DNA of 64,000 nucleotides from Pardosa pseudoannulata (GCA_032207245.1 CM063504.1:16534035-16598034), one strand, 5' to 3'; shown: positions 14,060 to 25,857, counted from the first letter of the stretch. Notes: generated by a model from the letters alone, not told the origin. Numbers and translations are program-made.

Positions 14060-14275
14060 AGGTTTCGAGCGACATTACAATAAACTCAATAAGAGCGCAA
14101 TTCTATATTTTTAATGAAAAACACATTTTCTATCTGATCAAATTGCGAGTCTAAACCATTCTCGAATCAACTTAATTAGATACACAAAATTTCATCAAAA
14201 TCAGTCCAGCCGTTTAGGAGGAGTTCTATTACAAACACGGACAGAAGATATAAAAAAAAATATATTATAAAAAAG
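14060..14275 (+). mobile_element. LINE-type 3' tail fragment
   Basis: Contains 'AAATTTCATCAAAATCAGTC' followed by 'CAGCCGTTTAGGAGGAGTTC' and 'ACAAACACGGACAGA'. This is the conserved 3'-UTR style of RTE/CR1-like LINEs and LINE-dependent SINEs in arthropods. It faces away from the minus-strand tRNA head at 13975-14046. No reverse transcriptase is present. Confidence 0.6.
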
Positions 14276-15140
14276 TTATTACATATGTATAAATCAAATG
14301 TAAAATATATATTATTCAAATTTTAAAAAAAATCAACATAATTTCAAAAAAAAAATTCATAAAAAATCATAAACTTCCACCGTAAAACCCGCTTCTAACT
14401 ATGCATGAGCGAAAAACATCCGTTGAATTCAAAAGGGACATGAATAAAAATAAAGAAAAATCAAATATAAAAAAAAAAATATTACGGCTCCAACGATTAA
14501 AAAATTACGATAAAAAAGATTATTTTTAAAGCAATAAAATCAAAAAAAATGACGACCTAAAAAATCGTTTCGAAAAATACATGTACGCACATAAAACATG
14601 GTGCGACACTTGGTATTTCAAATTACTTTTTCTTTGCAAACTCCAAGCACACCCACTGAAAACCCCCCGCAGATCAACAATATGTCATATTTTTAAGTTG
14701 ACTTTTCAGACATTTTTCTTAATGTGTAAATTGTATTTTTCTAAATCATCTTTTCAGACATTTTTCTCTTAATAAAATGAAAAAACAAAATGTATTCTAT
14801 AAACAATGTATTTAATCAAACGAATCTATTTTCTAAAAACAATATTTTATCAAAATCTTTTCTTTCTACAAATTCAAAAAAAAATTTGAAATTTTTTTTT
14901 CTAGCAAAAAAAAAAAATTTTAATTCAAATTAAAAGATATAAAAAAAAACAACACTTTTAAACATTTAAATAGTATTTAATGCTATACTAAAATTATCTC
15001 TGATGATTGTATCTCACAAAAAAATGTATCTAACATCCAAGTTTTTCTAACAACAAATTAATTAATATGGTCTATTAAAAAATAACATCCTCCTTAATAC
15101 AAAAAAAATAATGTAACGTGCAACATTTAGTATACACATC
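14276..15140. other. Very AT-rich non-coding
   Basis: A-runs and AAAAATT-like sequence throughout. No gene. A 63-residue frame at 14581-14772 contains a repeated 'FQTFFL' phrase, which reflects a short local duplication near 14704-14768. Confidence 0.45.
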
Positions 15141-15141
15141 T

Positions 15142-15438
15142 GGATAGTATATATGTTGGAAGAAGATAGGCAGCTTCTGTTTAGTTTGAAGGTCTCAGAC
15201 ACTACAAACTAAACACATCCCGTTAGTATGGATATCGAAAGAAGATAGGCAGCTTTTGTTGAGTTTGAAGGTCTAAGGCACTTCAAACTAAGCACATCCC
15301 GATAGTATGGATATCGAAAGAAGATAGGCAGCTTCTGTTTGTTTGAAGGTCTGAGACACTTCAAACTAAACACATCCCTATAGTATGGATATCGAAAAAA
15401 GATAGGCAGCTTCTGTTTAGTTTGAAGGTCTGAGAAAC
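15142..15438. repeat. Tandem array, about 79-bp unit, 4 copies
   Basis: The motif GAAGATAGGCAGCTTYTGTT starts near 15162, 15241, 15320 and 15398 (spacing 78-79). Each unit also has an internal dyad: AGTTTGAAGG or TTTGAAG is followed by CTTCAAACT some 20 nt on, so each unit can fold into a hairpin. Copies are about 90% alike by eye. Confidence 0.9.
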
Positions 15439-15744
15439 TTCATTGGTAGAATCCAGATGGCCTTATAATTTTCATCATCTACAAGAGGTGGATGATTTTC
15501 TCCTCACTGAGCAACCCCGTAGAACCTATAGACCTTCTAGCAAGAACACTTTTGCACCCTAAGGGTCCATTTTATAAAGAATTTGTAGAGAAATGTTTTT
15601 AAACACTTATCAATATCGAAGCAGGATACCCCAGGAAAATAAAACCACCCTTAATCGCTCATACTCTCCAACATTGATTTCGAACCAACCATTAGCACTT
15701 AATAATGTCTCGCCCCAGCTCAATTGTTGTAGCAATGTATGTAT
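15439..15744. other. Non-coding
   Basis: Mixed-composition sequence between the array and a possible LTR. No recognised domain in the plus-strand frame at 15593-15778. Confidence 0.4.
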
Positions 15745-16200
15745 TGTGACGACTTCAACGTTCTTGAGTGAGAGGTAGCGTGAAGAAGGATCACAGCCAC
15801 AATAGAATTGGAAGTAACTTTTATTTTCTGGAGTAAGTACTAGTTATAAATACAGAGATTCTGATCTCCCGAAACAGATCGAAAAGTAAAAGAATGATTC
15901 TTGCATAACATTTTCATGACGATCACTCCAGCTAATGAGAAATGCAGCTAAGTTTACAGCTAGTTTTTTTTAAGTTTTATTCTCATTCGCTAGCTGTCTC
16001 GATACCGGCTTCTTCAAGCAATCCTCCGGGGTCATTACCGCAACCGATTAGGGGAGTGACGCCTATTCAACCGAACTGTCAACATGCCAGACACGACGTC
16101 GCCGCGCTATTGTAGCCGGATCGAAACAGGAGGCTTCAAATCAGCTTATTTCGGTCGGTAGTTCTGGACAAAGGGAGGGGGTCTTCAGAGTATATTAGAA
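15745..16200 (-). mobile_element. Possible partial LTR
   Basis: Read on the minus strand, the right-hand GC-richer block runs to an AATAAA-type signal near 15820-15830 and ends in GTCGTCACA at 15745, an LTR-like CA end. I could not place a matching TG start or a target duplication. It is a candidate on composition and terminus style only. Confidence 0.35.
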
Positions 16201-16341
16201 ACACGTTTGTATTTATTAACATTATCTTAATTTATAACTATGAATAAAAATATCTCTACAAAATAAATGAAACAAAACTATTAACCTTTTAGCGCAAAGA
16301 TATTAAGATAAATATTTGGTGCTGTTTGTAAAAACTGTGTT

Positions 16342-16513
16342 TGGCTTGCTTCGGGAAAGCTACGATCTACTGTTTTGCGAGGTATAATGAGAACGGAACC
16401 TACTACTTAAAGCCGATTCGGAACGGCTACGAATATTCATTTCAGCAGCGGGATTCTAATCCGCCTACTCCATTACCGAAGGCCAGAACTATACCATTTG
16501 GTCATCGTTCGGC
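16342..16513 (-). mobile_element. tRNA-derived SINE, diverged, with target duplication
   Basis: Body landmarks 'CTTAAAGCCGATTCGGAACG' and a decayed B box (GGATTAGAATCC on the minus strand) are present. It is flanked by AAAACTGTGTT (16331-16341) and AAAACAGTGTT (16514-16524), an 11-bp duplication with one mismatch, consistent with an older insertion. Confidence 0.88.
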
Positions 16514-16529
16514 AAAACAGTGTTAGAAG

Positions 16530-17410
16530 ATTTAGAAGTGTTAGAAGTTTAACTTTGAAATCTGCCGATAGTATAGACAACAAATATGGATTACAAATAT
16601 AGATCGAAAATATAGATCCCAAAATGTCTCAGGATTTGTTGGCTAGCACATTTATTTAAAGCTGAGAATACCCACACAGATAAAAGGCACACATTTACCA
16701 ATTATATGGAAACTAGAAAGCGGGGATGAGAACCTATCAGGTGCCTTAACTCTGGTGAAAACGACTTAAAAATAAGGTAGACGGGAGGGACATTGCTTCA
16801 GATAGATCCAGATAGAGAATAATTGGACAGTAGTCATTTAGTAAAATATTAAATTTTAACACACTCCACCAAAATGGGATAAGTGCGTAACTCTTCAAAT
16901 GTCTGATGTAATTTAATTGGTTGTTCGATGGTGCGGCAAAAAGGAGGAACTCCAAACGATCATTTTCCCTCTTAAATGTTCTCGACTGGAAAAAAATATC
17001 GCATAAATAAGAAGTTTTGAATCGTAAGAAATACACGTTTGGATAAAAAGTTTAAACAATGAAACACCAATGAGCAGTTCTAAATTCCCTTTATCACTAC
17101 CCCTATAACGTTTTTTATTTTTATTTTTAGATAGAAGTTAGATGAAGAACATGGCTACAAAATATAATAGTTTCAGTAATAATCAAGAACTAGTTAAAAA
17201 TTATTTCTCTTTATAATGCACTTAATCTTTGTTGAAAAATATTTGTATTAAGTGCGACATATGGCTCAATTTACCCAATAGAAAATATACAATGGCTTAT
17301 CTATTATGTGTACACATACCACAACAGAACAAATAACTTACCTAGGTAGTTTATGGAAAGAATAACTTTCAAATGAGATAACATTAGATAAAATCAGACC
17401 CTTGTCATCT
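16530..17410. other. AT-rich non-coding
   Basis: No feature seen. The minus-strand frame at 16746-17036 (96 residues) matches nothing I know. Confidence 0.4.
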
Positions 17411-18097
17411 TGATTAGACTTCACCCTTTCAGGATTTGTGTATCATAAAAATGCGTCATAGACTTTGGATACAGATTAATTCTAGTACCTAAGTGTCGCA
17501 TTCAAAATCATGAAACAATCATTCAGCATTAATGACAATCCATGGCTGGAACATATAATGACAAGTTATTCAGAAATAAATTTTTTGACGATTTTAACCA
17601 TCTCTAATGCCTGTAATAAGAAATTCCGAGTTCCTTGATTAGAGTTAGCCCTTTCAGGATTTGTGCATCATAGAAATGTGTCATAGTAAGAATTTAGATA
17701 AAGATTAATTCTAGCACCTAAGTGTCGTATTTAAAAGCATGAAACAATCATTCAGTATTAATGACAATCCCTGGCTGGAACAACTAATGACAAGTTATTC
17801 AGAAATAAATTTTTTGACGATTTTTAACCATCTCTAATGCTTGTAATAAGAAATTCCGAGTTCCTTGATTAGAGTTAACCCTTTCAGGATTTGTGTATCA
17901 TAGAAATGTGTCATAGTAAGTCTTTGGATATAGATTAATTCCAGAACCTAAGTGTCGCATTGAAAAGCCTGAAACAATCATTCAGCATTAATGACAATCC
18001 ATGGCTGGAACAACTAATGACAAGTTATTCAGAAATAAATTTTTTGACGATTTTTAACCATCTCTAATGCCTGTAATAAGAAATTCCGAGTCCCTTG
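17411..18097. repeat. Tandem array, about 228-bp unit, 3 copies
   Basis: 'AGGATTTGTG' recurs at 17431, 17656 and 17886 (spacings 225 and 230). The units share 'GACAAGTTATTCAGAAATAA' and 'CCATCTCTAATGCYTGTAAT' and are well over 90% alike by eye, so the array is fairly recent. Each unit boundary has 'TTGATTAGAGTTARCCCTTT'. Confidence 0.93.
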
Positions 18098-19889
18098 CAA
18101 GCTAAAGTTTTTCTTTGTTAGATAATGACTACAAAGCTAATCATTCAAATTTTGTCTTTTTCTTCCGAAGGAACATCACAAATGAATATTTTCTTTTTCT
18201 CCTAAAATTACATTACCTAGTAATAGGCATAAAAAGAATAATTTTTTAGCATTGTAATTACGGCATCATCTAAGAGCAAAGGCATTAAGATCGATTTCTC
18301 ACTTTACATTCCTTCTCTACCTGTAAAATTTATTTGAAGCAGTTCAAAAGCCATTAGCCAAGGTTCTGTTGACAGCAAAACAATCAAATGAGCAATTTAA
18401 TAAGTCCGGTGCCGGCAGAACATTAACACAAAAGCAATTTTATTAATTTGACGCATCCCTCCAACGTATTTATCTGCATTCGATCTAATAACTACTTCGT
18501 TCGAGAGTGCTTATTTTGAAGACCATTTTACGATTTCTACCAATACTCGGAGTACGTGTGCATGGTGAAGCATGCAATTTGAGCGTCGGCTAATAGCTGA
18601 AGCCAATATTAAGACAAGCTGGGGGAACAGCGGCTGTAAAAAGTCAACCTGTCATTTGAGGGTCATGCGAGAATACGCCTATTGACAATGCGTCGTTCAT
18701 GCGATGACCTGTGTCTCCGACCGGCGACAATGACTTAAATCCAACAGTTTGGGGAAGAAAGATTAGGTACCGTCACGTACATGGCAGATGGCAAAGGGCA
18801 GCCGACAGATCTTCAGATAGCTTAGCAATGGATCCATTCTCAATCTCAATTCCTTTTCTTCAGTTTATTTTCCATATTATAAATAATAGGCAGGTTTCGC
18901 AATCAAGACTCAAACAATGATGGAGCTTCGTAACAGTAAACAAGGTCCTCATTTTACCTTTAAATCTAATTACTTGCTACAGTCTTCAGCATAAAGAAAT
19001 GGGAAAAGCTTATAACATGATTGCTTTCCAACCTTTCAAAACTTGATCTGATAAAGGTAACCGACTAGGTTTGAGTACCATATTTTGAAATCCACGATAC
19101 GTTAAGTTGTAGTAACTGTATTACATGCTTTAGTAGCTGCGTTCTGAAGTATATAGACATAAATAGAAATGAAAATTTTAAAAATATTCAGTAAATCCTT
19201 TCCCATATATAAAGTAAAAATCACATAACTTTTTGAAAATTACCGCTAACGCTATCGGAGAAAATATGTAAATCAAAAAATAAACTTTTAGGTTACATAC
19301 ACAACTTGGGCACCTAAGAATGTAATATATCTAAAACATAGATCTAAATCATAGATATAAAACATAGATCCAAAATATCTGAAAAAATACATTTAAAACA
19401 TATATTAAAATTTATAGGAGATATTCATCATAGAAACAGCCAATTAAAAAATATATATATATTTTATTTTAAAAAATCCCACTTGTAAAATGTGCAATTT
19501 TTTGTAAAAACAGCTGTAGTTTTCCAAAAGAGCTGTAGTTTTTATAATCAAATATTAATTCATTATACTTATAATATTATATTAATTATATGTTGTAAGC
19601 TTCCTATTGTTGAGATAAAAGAAAATTTATGGGGCTTTTCCTAAATAATAAAACTTTAAAAAAAAGTTTCTCAGAAAATACATTAAATTTTTTTGTTTCA
19701 GAATATTTTACCAAACTTTTATTGCAGCCACTAAAACATGTCCAGATTTTTAAGTTAGAATTGAACTGAAATCTTCACCCAAAGTAAGTATTTTTTTCAT
19801 ATAAAATTTAATGCTAACGATTTGTTTACAAATAAAATGCATTTAAAAAAAACTTTTGGTTTGTCGATCAAAAACAAAAATTGTCATTG
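18098..19889. other. Non-coding; complex patch at about 18480-18920
   Basis: Most of it is AT-rich without features. The section 18480-18920 has higher GC and complex sequence without internal repeats. The plus frame 18711-18920 has no known domain. It could be unique conserved DNA or an old TE. Confidence 0.4.
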
Positions 19890-22019
19890 ATTCCATTGAT
19901 AGATCATAAATTTCGTATAACTGAATATTTCGTATTAGTAAGTTTCGTATTAAGGAGTTTCAATGCATCCGTTTTAATTTGTAAATTAATTTACGTTCGA
20001 ACATAATTTGTTTTCTGTGATAAAAGTTTCGTTCGCAAACTCACGCAGGCGATCGAACATATTTTCGTATAACTGAATATCCGTATAAATGAATAATTTA
20101 ATATAAAGGTATTTTGGAAGTTTCGTCTGGAAGCGAAAATTACTCCTTATAACTGAATATTTCGATTGAGTGTCATATAAAACAGGTTCAATGTATGTTT
20201 TTTTTTTTTTTTTTAATAAATTTAGGTTCGAATATAATTTACATTCTGTAATAGAATTTCAGTTCAAAAATTTTAACATCGAACATTGATTCGTATTACT
20301 TAATATTATTGTAAACAGTTTATTTCAAAAGCCTTTTGTCAATTTAGCCAGGAGGGATAATTACTTCGTATAACCTATTATTTGATGTATGTGAGTTTCG
20401 TATAAAGAGATTCAATGTATCCTCTTTATTCTGTAAATAAATTTACATGCTGCAATAATATTTTCGGTCAAAAATTTATATTGAAGATCAAACATTCTTC
20501 CATATTACTAAATGTTTCGTATAACGGAATTTACGTATAAATGAATAATTTATGACATAGGCCTTTAGAAAGTTTCGGGGAGAATTACTTCGTATAATTG
20601 AATATTTCGTGTGGGTTTTGTACAAAAGAGTTTCAATGTATCTGTTTTATTCTTCAAATTAATTTACGTTCAATGAAAATTTATGTTATGTTCTGTAATA
20701 CAACGTTCCTGTAATATTACGTAAGTGCTTGATCATTCTTTCGAATAACTGAATATTCTTATAAATGAATAATTTACTACATAAGCCTTTCAGAAGTTTC
20801 TCAGGGGAGCCAGATTTACTTCGTATAGCTGAATATTTCATGTAACTGAGGTTAGTATAAAGGAGATTCAATGTATCTGCTTTATTCTGTAAATAAATTT
20901 ACGTTCGAAAATTTACTAAGAAAATCAAGCATTCTTTCGTAATGATAAATTCGTATAAATTCGAATGTTTTCTATAACCGAATATTCTTATAAATGTATA
21001 ATTTATTACATAGACCTTTTGGAAGTTTCGCGAGGGAATTACTCGATAATTACTTCGTATAACTAAATATTTCACAAAAGGGAGTTTTTTATAAAGGAGT
21101 TTCAATGTAACTGTTTTATTCTACAATTCAGTTTACGTTAGAATAAAATTTACATTCCGTAATAAAATTTTTGTTCGAAAATTTACATAGGCTATCATAC
21201 ACACCTTTCATATTGCTGAATGCTTCGTATAAATCAATATTTGAATAAATGAATAATTTATTACAAAGACCTTTTAGAAGTTTCGCCTGAGAAAGAGAAT
21301 TACTTCGTATAACTGAATATTTTGAATGAGTTTCGTATAAAGGAGATTCAATGAAAATGTTTTATTGTTTAAATAAATTTACTTTCGAATATAATTTACG
21401 TTCTTTAATAAAATTTTCGTTATAAAAAATATACACACAGGGGATCGAATTTTCTTTCGTTACTGATTTTTTTTATAAATGGACAGTTTATTACACAGGC
21501 CTTTTGGAAGTTTCGCCAGGGAGCGAGAATTACTTCGTTTAATCTAATACTTCGTGTGAGTTCCGTATAAAGGAGATTCAATGTATCTGCTTTATTCTGT
21601 ATATGAATTCGAATTGAATTTACATTATCTTTAAACATTTTCGTTTGAAAATTTATGTAGGTGATCAAACATTCTTTTGTATTATTGAATGTTTCGCTTA
21701 ACTGGATATTCGTATGCATGTATAACTTATTACAGAGGACTTATGGAAATTTCGCCGGGGTACGAAAACTGCTTCGTCTATCTGAATACTTCGAGTGATT
21801 TTCGTATAGTGGAGTTTCAATGTATTAGTTTTATTCTACAAATAAGTTTATGTTCCAATACAATTTACAATCAAAAATGTAAGTAGGAAATCGAACGTTC
21901 TTTCGTTGAACTGAATATTTGTATCAATGAATAATTTGTTATAGAATCCTAATAGAAATTACGCCCGAGAGCGAGAATTAATTCGTATAATGGAATATTC
22001 CTGTCAGTTTTTTATAAAG
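19890..22019. repeat. Satellite-like array, about 235-bp unit, about 9 diverged copies
   Basis: Units contain in order 'TTCGTATAACTGAATATTTCG', 'AAGGAGTTTCAATGTATCTG', 'TTATTCTGTAAATAAATTTA', a 'GTTCGAAAATTTACATAGG' block, 'AATGAATAATTTATTACATA' and 'GGCCTTTTGGAAGTTTCGCC'. The last block recurs near 20116, 20570, 20790, 21022, 21268, 21508, 21745 and 21955. Several short minus-strand frames here are repeat translations. A SINE inserted at 22020 marks the right edge. Two more units occur at 23165-23703. Confidence 0.9.
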
Positions 22020-22198
22020 ATTTCATTTCGTTTGGAGTGTTACGGTCTACTCCTTTGCAACACGAGGGCTAATGAGACCGGGACGTATAGCTTTATGCCG
22101 ATTACGAACGGCTACGAACATACATGCCACAGTGAGATTCGAACCCACGAACTTCGGTTCCGAAGGTCAGCACCCTAACCAATTGGCTATCTTTCGGC
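22020..22198 (-). mobile_element. tRNA-derived SINE inserted in the 235-bp satellite
   Basis: An exact 12-bp target duplication TTTTTTATAAAG flanks it at 22008-22019 and 22199-22210. The duplicated motif is the satellite's own 'tttcgtataaagga' segment, and the satellite phrase resumes afterwards as 'GAGTTTTGATGTATG'. The head has B box GGTTCGAATCT and a decayed A box. Confidence 0.93.
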
Positions 22199-22210
22199 TT
22201 TTTTATAAAG

Positions 22211-22735
22211 GAGTTTTGATGTATGATTTATTCTGTAAACCTAAAACTTAAAAGGTATTTGATTTTTTAAAAAAACTAAGTATTAAGTTAAAGAGTTATT
22301 AAACGCTCTAACTTTAAATGATAAAATGAAATAATTATTAAGTGTTATTTTTTTAATAATATAAAAAATATGCATCAAATAAAAAAAAACATTCACTACC
22401 CAGAAGATGACTTTTGAAATACATATAATAGAAACTAAATTCTTATATCGAATTGGAGTAATACATCTATTTTATTTTGTACATCTAAAATTTTAAAGCT
22501 TTCTAACATTTTAAAATTTAAAAAAAAACTGAAAATTATAAATTAATATACTAAGAAATTATAAATTAAAAAGAAAAATTAGCCTTCCTGATGCTATAAA
22601 ATTAAATACATTGCATACGTTAATATGATAGAAGTTCAAAGAATAACTAACTTCAAACTTACATATTTCATAAGTTACTTTTGGGGTAATTGAATTTTTA
22701 CCTTTTTCACTGGATGTACATTTAAAAAATGCATG
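22211..22735. other. AT-rich non-coding
   Basis: No recognised feature after the first few bases of satellite remnant. Confidence 0.4.
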
Positions 22736-23040
22736 TAATACTAGACCCAAGAAGCATGTTTGTGCGATATGGACACCTGCATTTTTTTTACGGCAGCCGA
22801 AGACGGACTCATCGAAAGAGGGTAGAAAGCTACTACCCCAGGGAAGTGAAAGTTCACCAGGAGGGGGAAAGGTTCAAGCCTGACCAAGAGGGGGGATTCT
22901 ACCATGGTCCTCGCCAACAGCAGAGGAGGAGATGTCCGCTTGGAACGAGATAGAACAGACATTCTTGAGGAGAGATCTGAAACCGAGTGAGACGCGTTTA
23001 GACCGTTCGGCATTTTTTGTGTCCTCAGGACGTTTCAGCT
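22736..23040. other. GC-rich patch, possible retroelement fragment
   Basis: Composition rises sharply, with GGGGGAAAGG and GAGGGGGG runs. Frames are open on both strands (22729-22953 plus, 22741-23013 minus), as expected by chance in GC-rich DNA. I recognise no domain. It sits between the satellite array and its displaced duplicate, so it may be the cargo of the event that separated them. Confidence 0.4.
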
Positions 23041-23164
23041 AGAGATGCGTTGTTACTATAATAACGTATAATTTTCATATGTTCGATAATTGTAAATAAT
23101 AAATACACAGTTCAGTATATGGTCACTGCAGTATTTATTTGCCTGCAAGACAGGGTTTAGCGAA

Positions 23165-23703
23165 CCCACGATACCTACTCCAATAAAATTTACGTTCCGT
23201 AATAAAACTTTTGTTCGAAAATTTATATAGGCTATCATACACACCTTTCGTATTGCTGAATGCTTCGTATAACTCAATATTTGAATAAATGAATAATTTA
23301 TTACAAAGACCTTTTAGAAGTTTCGCCTGGGAAAGAGAATTACTTCGTATAACTGAATATTTTGAATGAGTTTCACATAAAGGAGATTCAATGAAAATGT
23401 TTTATTGTTTAAATAAATTTACTTTCGAATATAATTTACGTTCTTTAATAAAATTTTCGTTATAAAAAAATATACACACAGGGGATCGAATTTTCTTTCA
23501 TGCTACTGATTTTTTTTTTTTATAAATGGACATTTATTACATAGGCCTTTTGGAAGTTTCGCCAGGGAGCGAGAATTACTTCGTTTAATCTAATACTTCG
23601 TGTAAGTGAGTTCCATATAAAGGAGATTCAATGTATCTGCTTTATTTTGTATATAAATTCGAATTGAATTTATATTCTCTTTAAAAATTTTCGTTAGAAA
23701 ATT
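23165..23703. repeat. Displaced duplicate of two 235-bp satellite units
   Basis: By eye this aligns almost base for base with about 21138-21665, including the rare variants 'CTATCATACACACCTTTC' and 'ATACACACAGGGGATCGAAT'. It is therefore a direct duplicate of that specific stretch, not an independent array. Differences are a few substitutions and T-run length changes. Confidence 0.9.
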
Positions 23704-23925
23704 TCGAATTAAAAAATCGGCGAGAACGTACAGTAACGAGATGTGCGGTCATTGAGAAAGATAGCCGCGGACAGCCCGATATGTTATAATGTATTTCTTC
23801 ATATAATAAAACAAAAATATTATAATTTGTTAATGATTTAGGAAAATTTTCATTACAAACATAGCAAAGCATTTTACTCTATATGGAAACGAAAATTACC
23901 TATAGTAAAAAAGACCTATCACCTC
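23704..23925. other. Non-coding spacer
   Basis: Nothing recognisable between the satellite duplicate and the LINE tail. Confidence 0.4.
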
Positions 23926-24120
23926 GGTTGGTTGGTTGGTTGGTTGGTTGGGGTTTACTGGCGCAAAATCCAAGTGAGGACATGCTGCGCCAAACAAATT
24001 AGGACATAAGACAAAGTAATACAATTTAAAAGTAACAGAAATTACTAGTCAAAATTTAAGAAAAAAATACAAGCAAAATCGATGTAGACAAAGATTTACA
24101 TTAAAACATTAAAAAAAAAA
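23926..24120 (-). mobile_element. LINE 3' UTR with hairpin and AACC-repeat tail
   Basis: On the minus strand the sequence after the coding relic runs to a terminal hairpin (arms GGCGCA and TGCGCC, plus strand 23959-23993), then AAACCCC and about six AACC units. A 3' hairpin followed by a short tandem tail is typical of LINEs whose reverse transcriptase reads the RNA 3' end. It is contiguous with the coding relic at 24121-24330. Confidence 0.75.
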
Positions 24121-24330
24121 TTAAATGGGGTTTAAAACATTGATGCGGATGAGAAAATTGAAGAGTTTGGGATGAGGAGTTTTGCCTAAAAGTTCATTCA
24201 ATGTAGGATGAAAAGTTTTAAAGTAATAAATATAACAAAAAGGTTTTAAACCAGCACATGAAGTTAAAATATGATGAACTGTGAGATGAGTGTGACAAAA
24301 CGAACTTATCACCTCGAAAGGTACTATATT
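24121..24330 (-). pseudogene. LINE ORF2 C-terminal fragment
   Basis: The minus-strand frame ends with a C-terminal domain of the Jockey/I-type LINE polyprotein. It has 'FCHTHLTVHHILTSC' (the usual C-x2-C...H-x3/4-C pattern with the first Cys lost), then a hydrophobic stretch and 'LLGKTPHPKLFNFL' before the stop. In the family this segment follows the reverse transcriptase and RNase H regions and ends the ORF. Nothing upstream of it is preserved, so it is a 5'-truncated insertion. The clade assignment is from motif style only. Confidence 0.72.
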
Positions 24331-24379
24331 CCTGTAAAAGTCAGCAGATATATTCCCAATCAACTTTAGCAGCACTTCT

Positions 24380-24968
24380 TACTTTAAAAAATGCTTACAT
24401 AATATTTAAAGTTAATGTACAATAATACGGTAAAACTCGTATTTTAATAAGTACACAGTTTCATTCAACTTAACTGCCTTTCGCTGAGAAGAATTATTTA
24501 CAGTATAATTTAAGGGCGGGTGAATTATAAAATTTCCCCGAAGATAATATCTCCCTTTTGAGAAATTAATATGATTAGTTAAGCATAGATTAAGTCTCTC
24601 AATAAAGTTAAGTTTCATATTCTTCGCTTAAATTTCGATAAAATAATCAATTAAGTAACATGCGACTAAAAATTCCTCCGTTGTTAGATTACTTGAGACT
24701 CAAGATGTGATAAACAAGTTAACTGGATTAAAATACGGTCAAGTGGGGAATGATAATAACATCGTATTAATCTGGAATTATGATTTAGCTACTTAAATAT
24801 TTAAAGTGATGATTATATTTTATAGAAGAAGAATGAAATAATGCAGTTATAGTAGTCATGGTATCGGATATTTAAACTGGAGTTCTTTCACATTTTTTCC
24901 TATTAGGGCTTTTAGATGAAAAGAAATACAGCAGAACTTTAATCCATCGTTTTTCGATGGGACGGGAA
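24380..24968. other. AT-rich non-coding
   Basis: No recognised feature. The minus-strand frame at 24412-24618 looks random. Confidence 0.4.
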
Positions 24969-24970
24969 TA

Positions 24971-25857
24971 CAGTGGACTCCGCTTAATGTGATCAGTTTG
25001 GAATACCCTGATTTTGATAACAATAACCGATTGATAACAATAAACGATATGTAAAATTAGATAAATTTACCTCCCCCTTTAATTAACACGAACTAAATTT
25101 CAAAATAAAATGAAAAAACTCATATATTTATGTACTTATATTATCTTTTAAAACATAAAAATTGTATACATATATTAAACAAATCAATTGTTGACTGTCT
25201 ATAATTTTTCTATGAAGCTTATTGATAAATTGTTGGTAATCATAATGTTTTTTAAATCATCGGAGCGCTGTTGTACTCCCCGTTTCGACACTTTCAATGC
25301 AATTGCGAGGCTGAGAAATGTTTAACTGCGCTGCAGCATTGTGTTGACTCATTTTTGATAATTTAAATTTCGATCTTTTGTTTTAATGTTAAATCATTTC
25401 GCTTTCTAGCTTCCATACCAACAAGCTGCATGTAAGCGAGCAAGGCATAAAATGTGAATACGATCCTTCTCAGTTTCGATACGAATGTGTTGCCTTCTTC
25501 TTATTTGACAACTACTGACCACCAGCAGGATGTGCGTATTTCTGAAAAATTCCATTAACGTGCAATATCCCAGTCCTTTGATCATTTCCCACTTCCATAA
25601 GTGATAGAGGAAGAATTCTCGGAAATTCAAACAACAGTGATAGGAAATAAAAAAAATGAGTTCCTTTTAAATACATTGTGAATATTCCTTTGCCATTTAA
25701 ATTGAGGTTCGAAAGCTGATAACATTAACCGATGTAACGATCACATAAAGCGATAATTTTAAAATGCAAATGAATAGAGAAAATAGGGAAAAAGTGATTT
25801 CGACAACAATAAGAGATTGATAACATTAACCACTATCACATTAAGCGGAGTCCACTG
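24971..25857 (-). mobile_element. Tigger/pogo-like non-autonomous element E1
   Basis: Terminal inverted repeats CAGTGGACTCCGCTTAATGT and its complement lie inside a TA target duplication (24969-24970, 25858-25859). A second pair of inner repeats, 'GATAACAATAA..CGAT', adjoins them. At 887 bp it is far shorter than an autonomous element (usually 2-3 kb). It lies opposite to E2 and E3 and keeps more of the transposase DNA-binding region than they do. It is related to the elements at 33377 and 52830. Confidence 0.93.
25265..25416 (-). pseudogene. Tigger-like transposase N-terminal HTH relic
   Basis: The minus strand starts MEARKRNDLTLKQKIEI, the start of the Psq/CENP-B-type helix-turn-helix of Tigger/jerky transposases. 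It then hits a stop caused by a frameshift and continues in another frame with 'MSQHNAAAQLNISQPRNC', the second and recognition helices. The DDE catalytic domain is absent. It cannot encode a working transposase. Confidence 0.82.

Noticed and set aside
22736..23040. Overlapping frames on both strands as a possible gene
   Set aside because: GC-rich DNA opens frames by chance; low-complexity Arg/Gly/Ser composition, no domain, and no splice or start context that supports coding.
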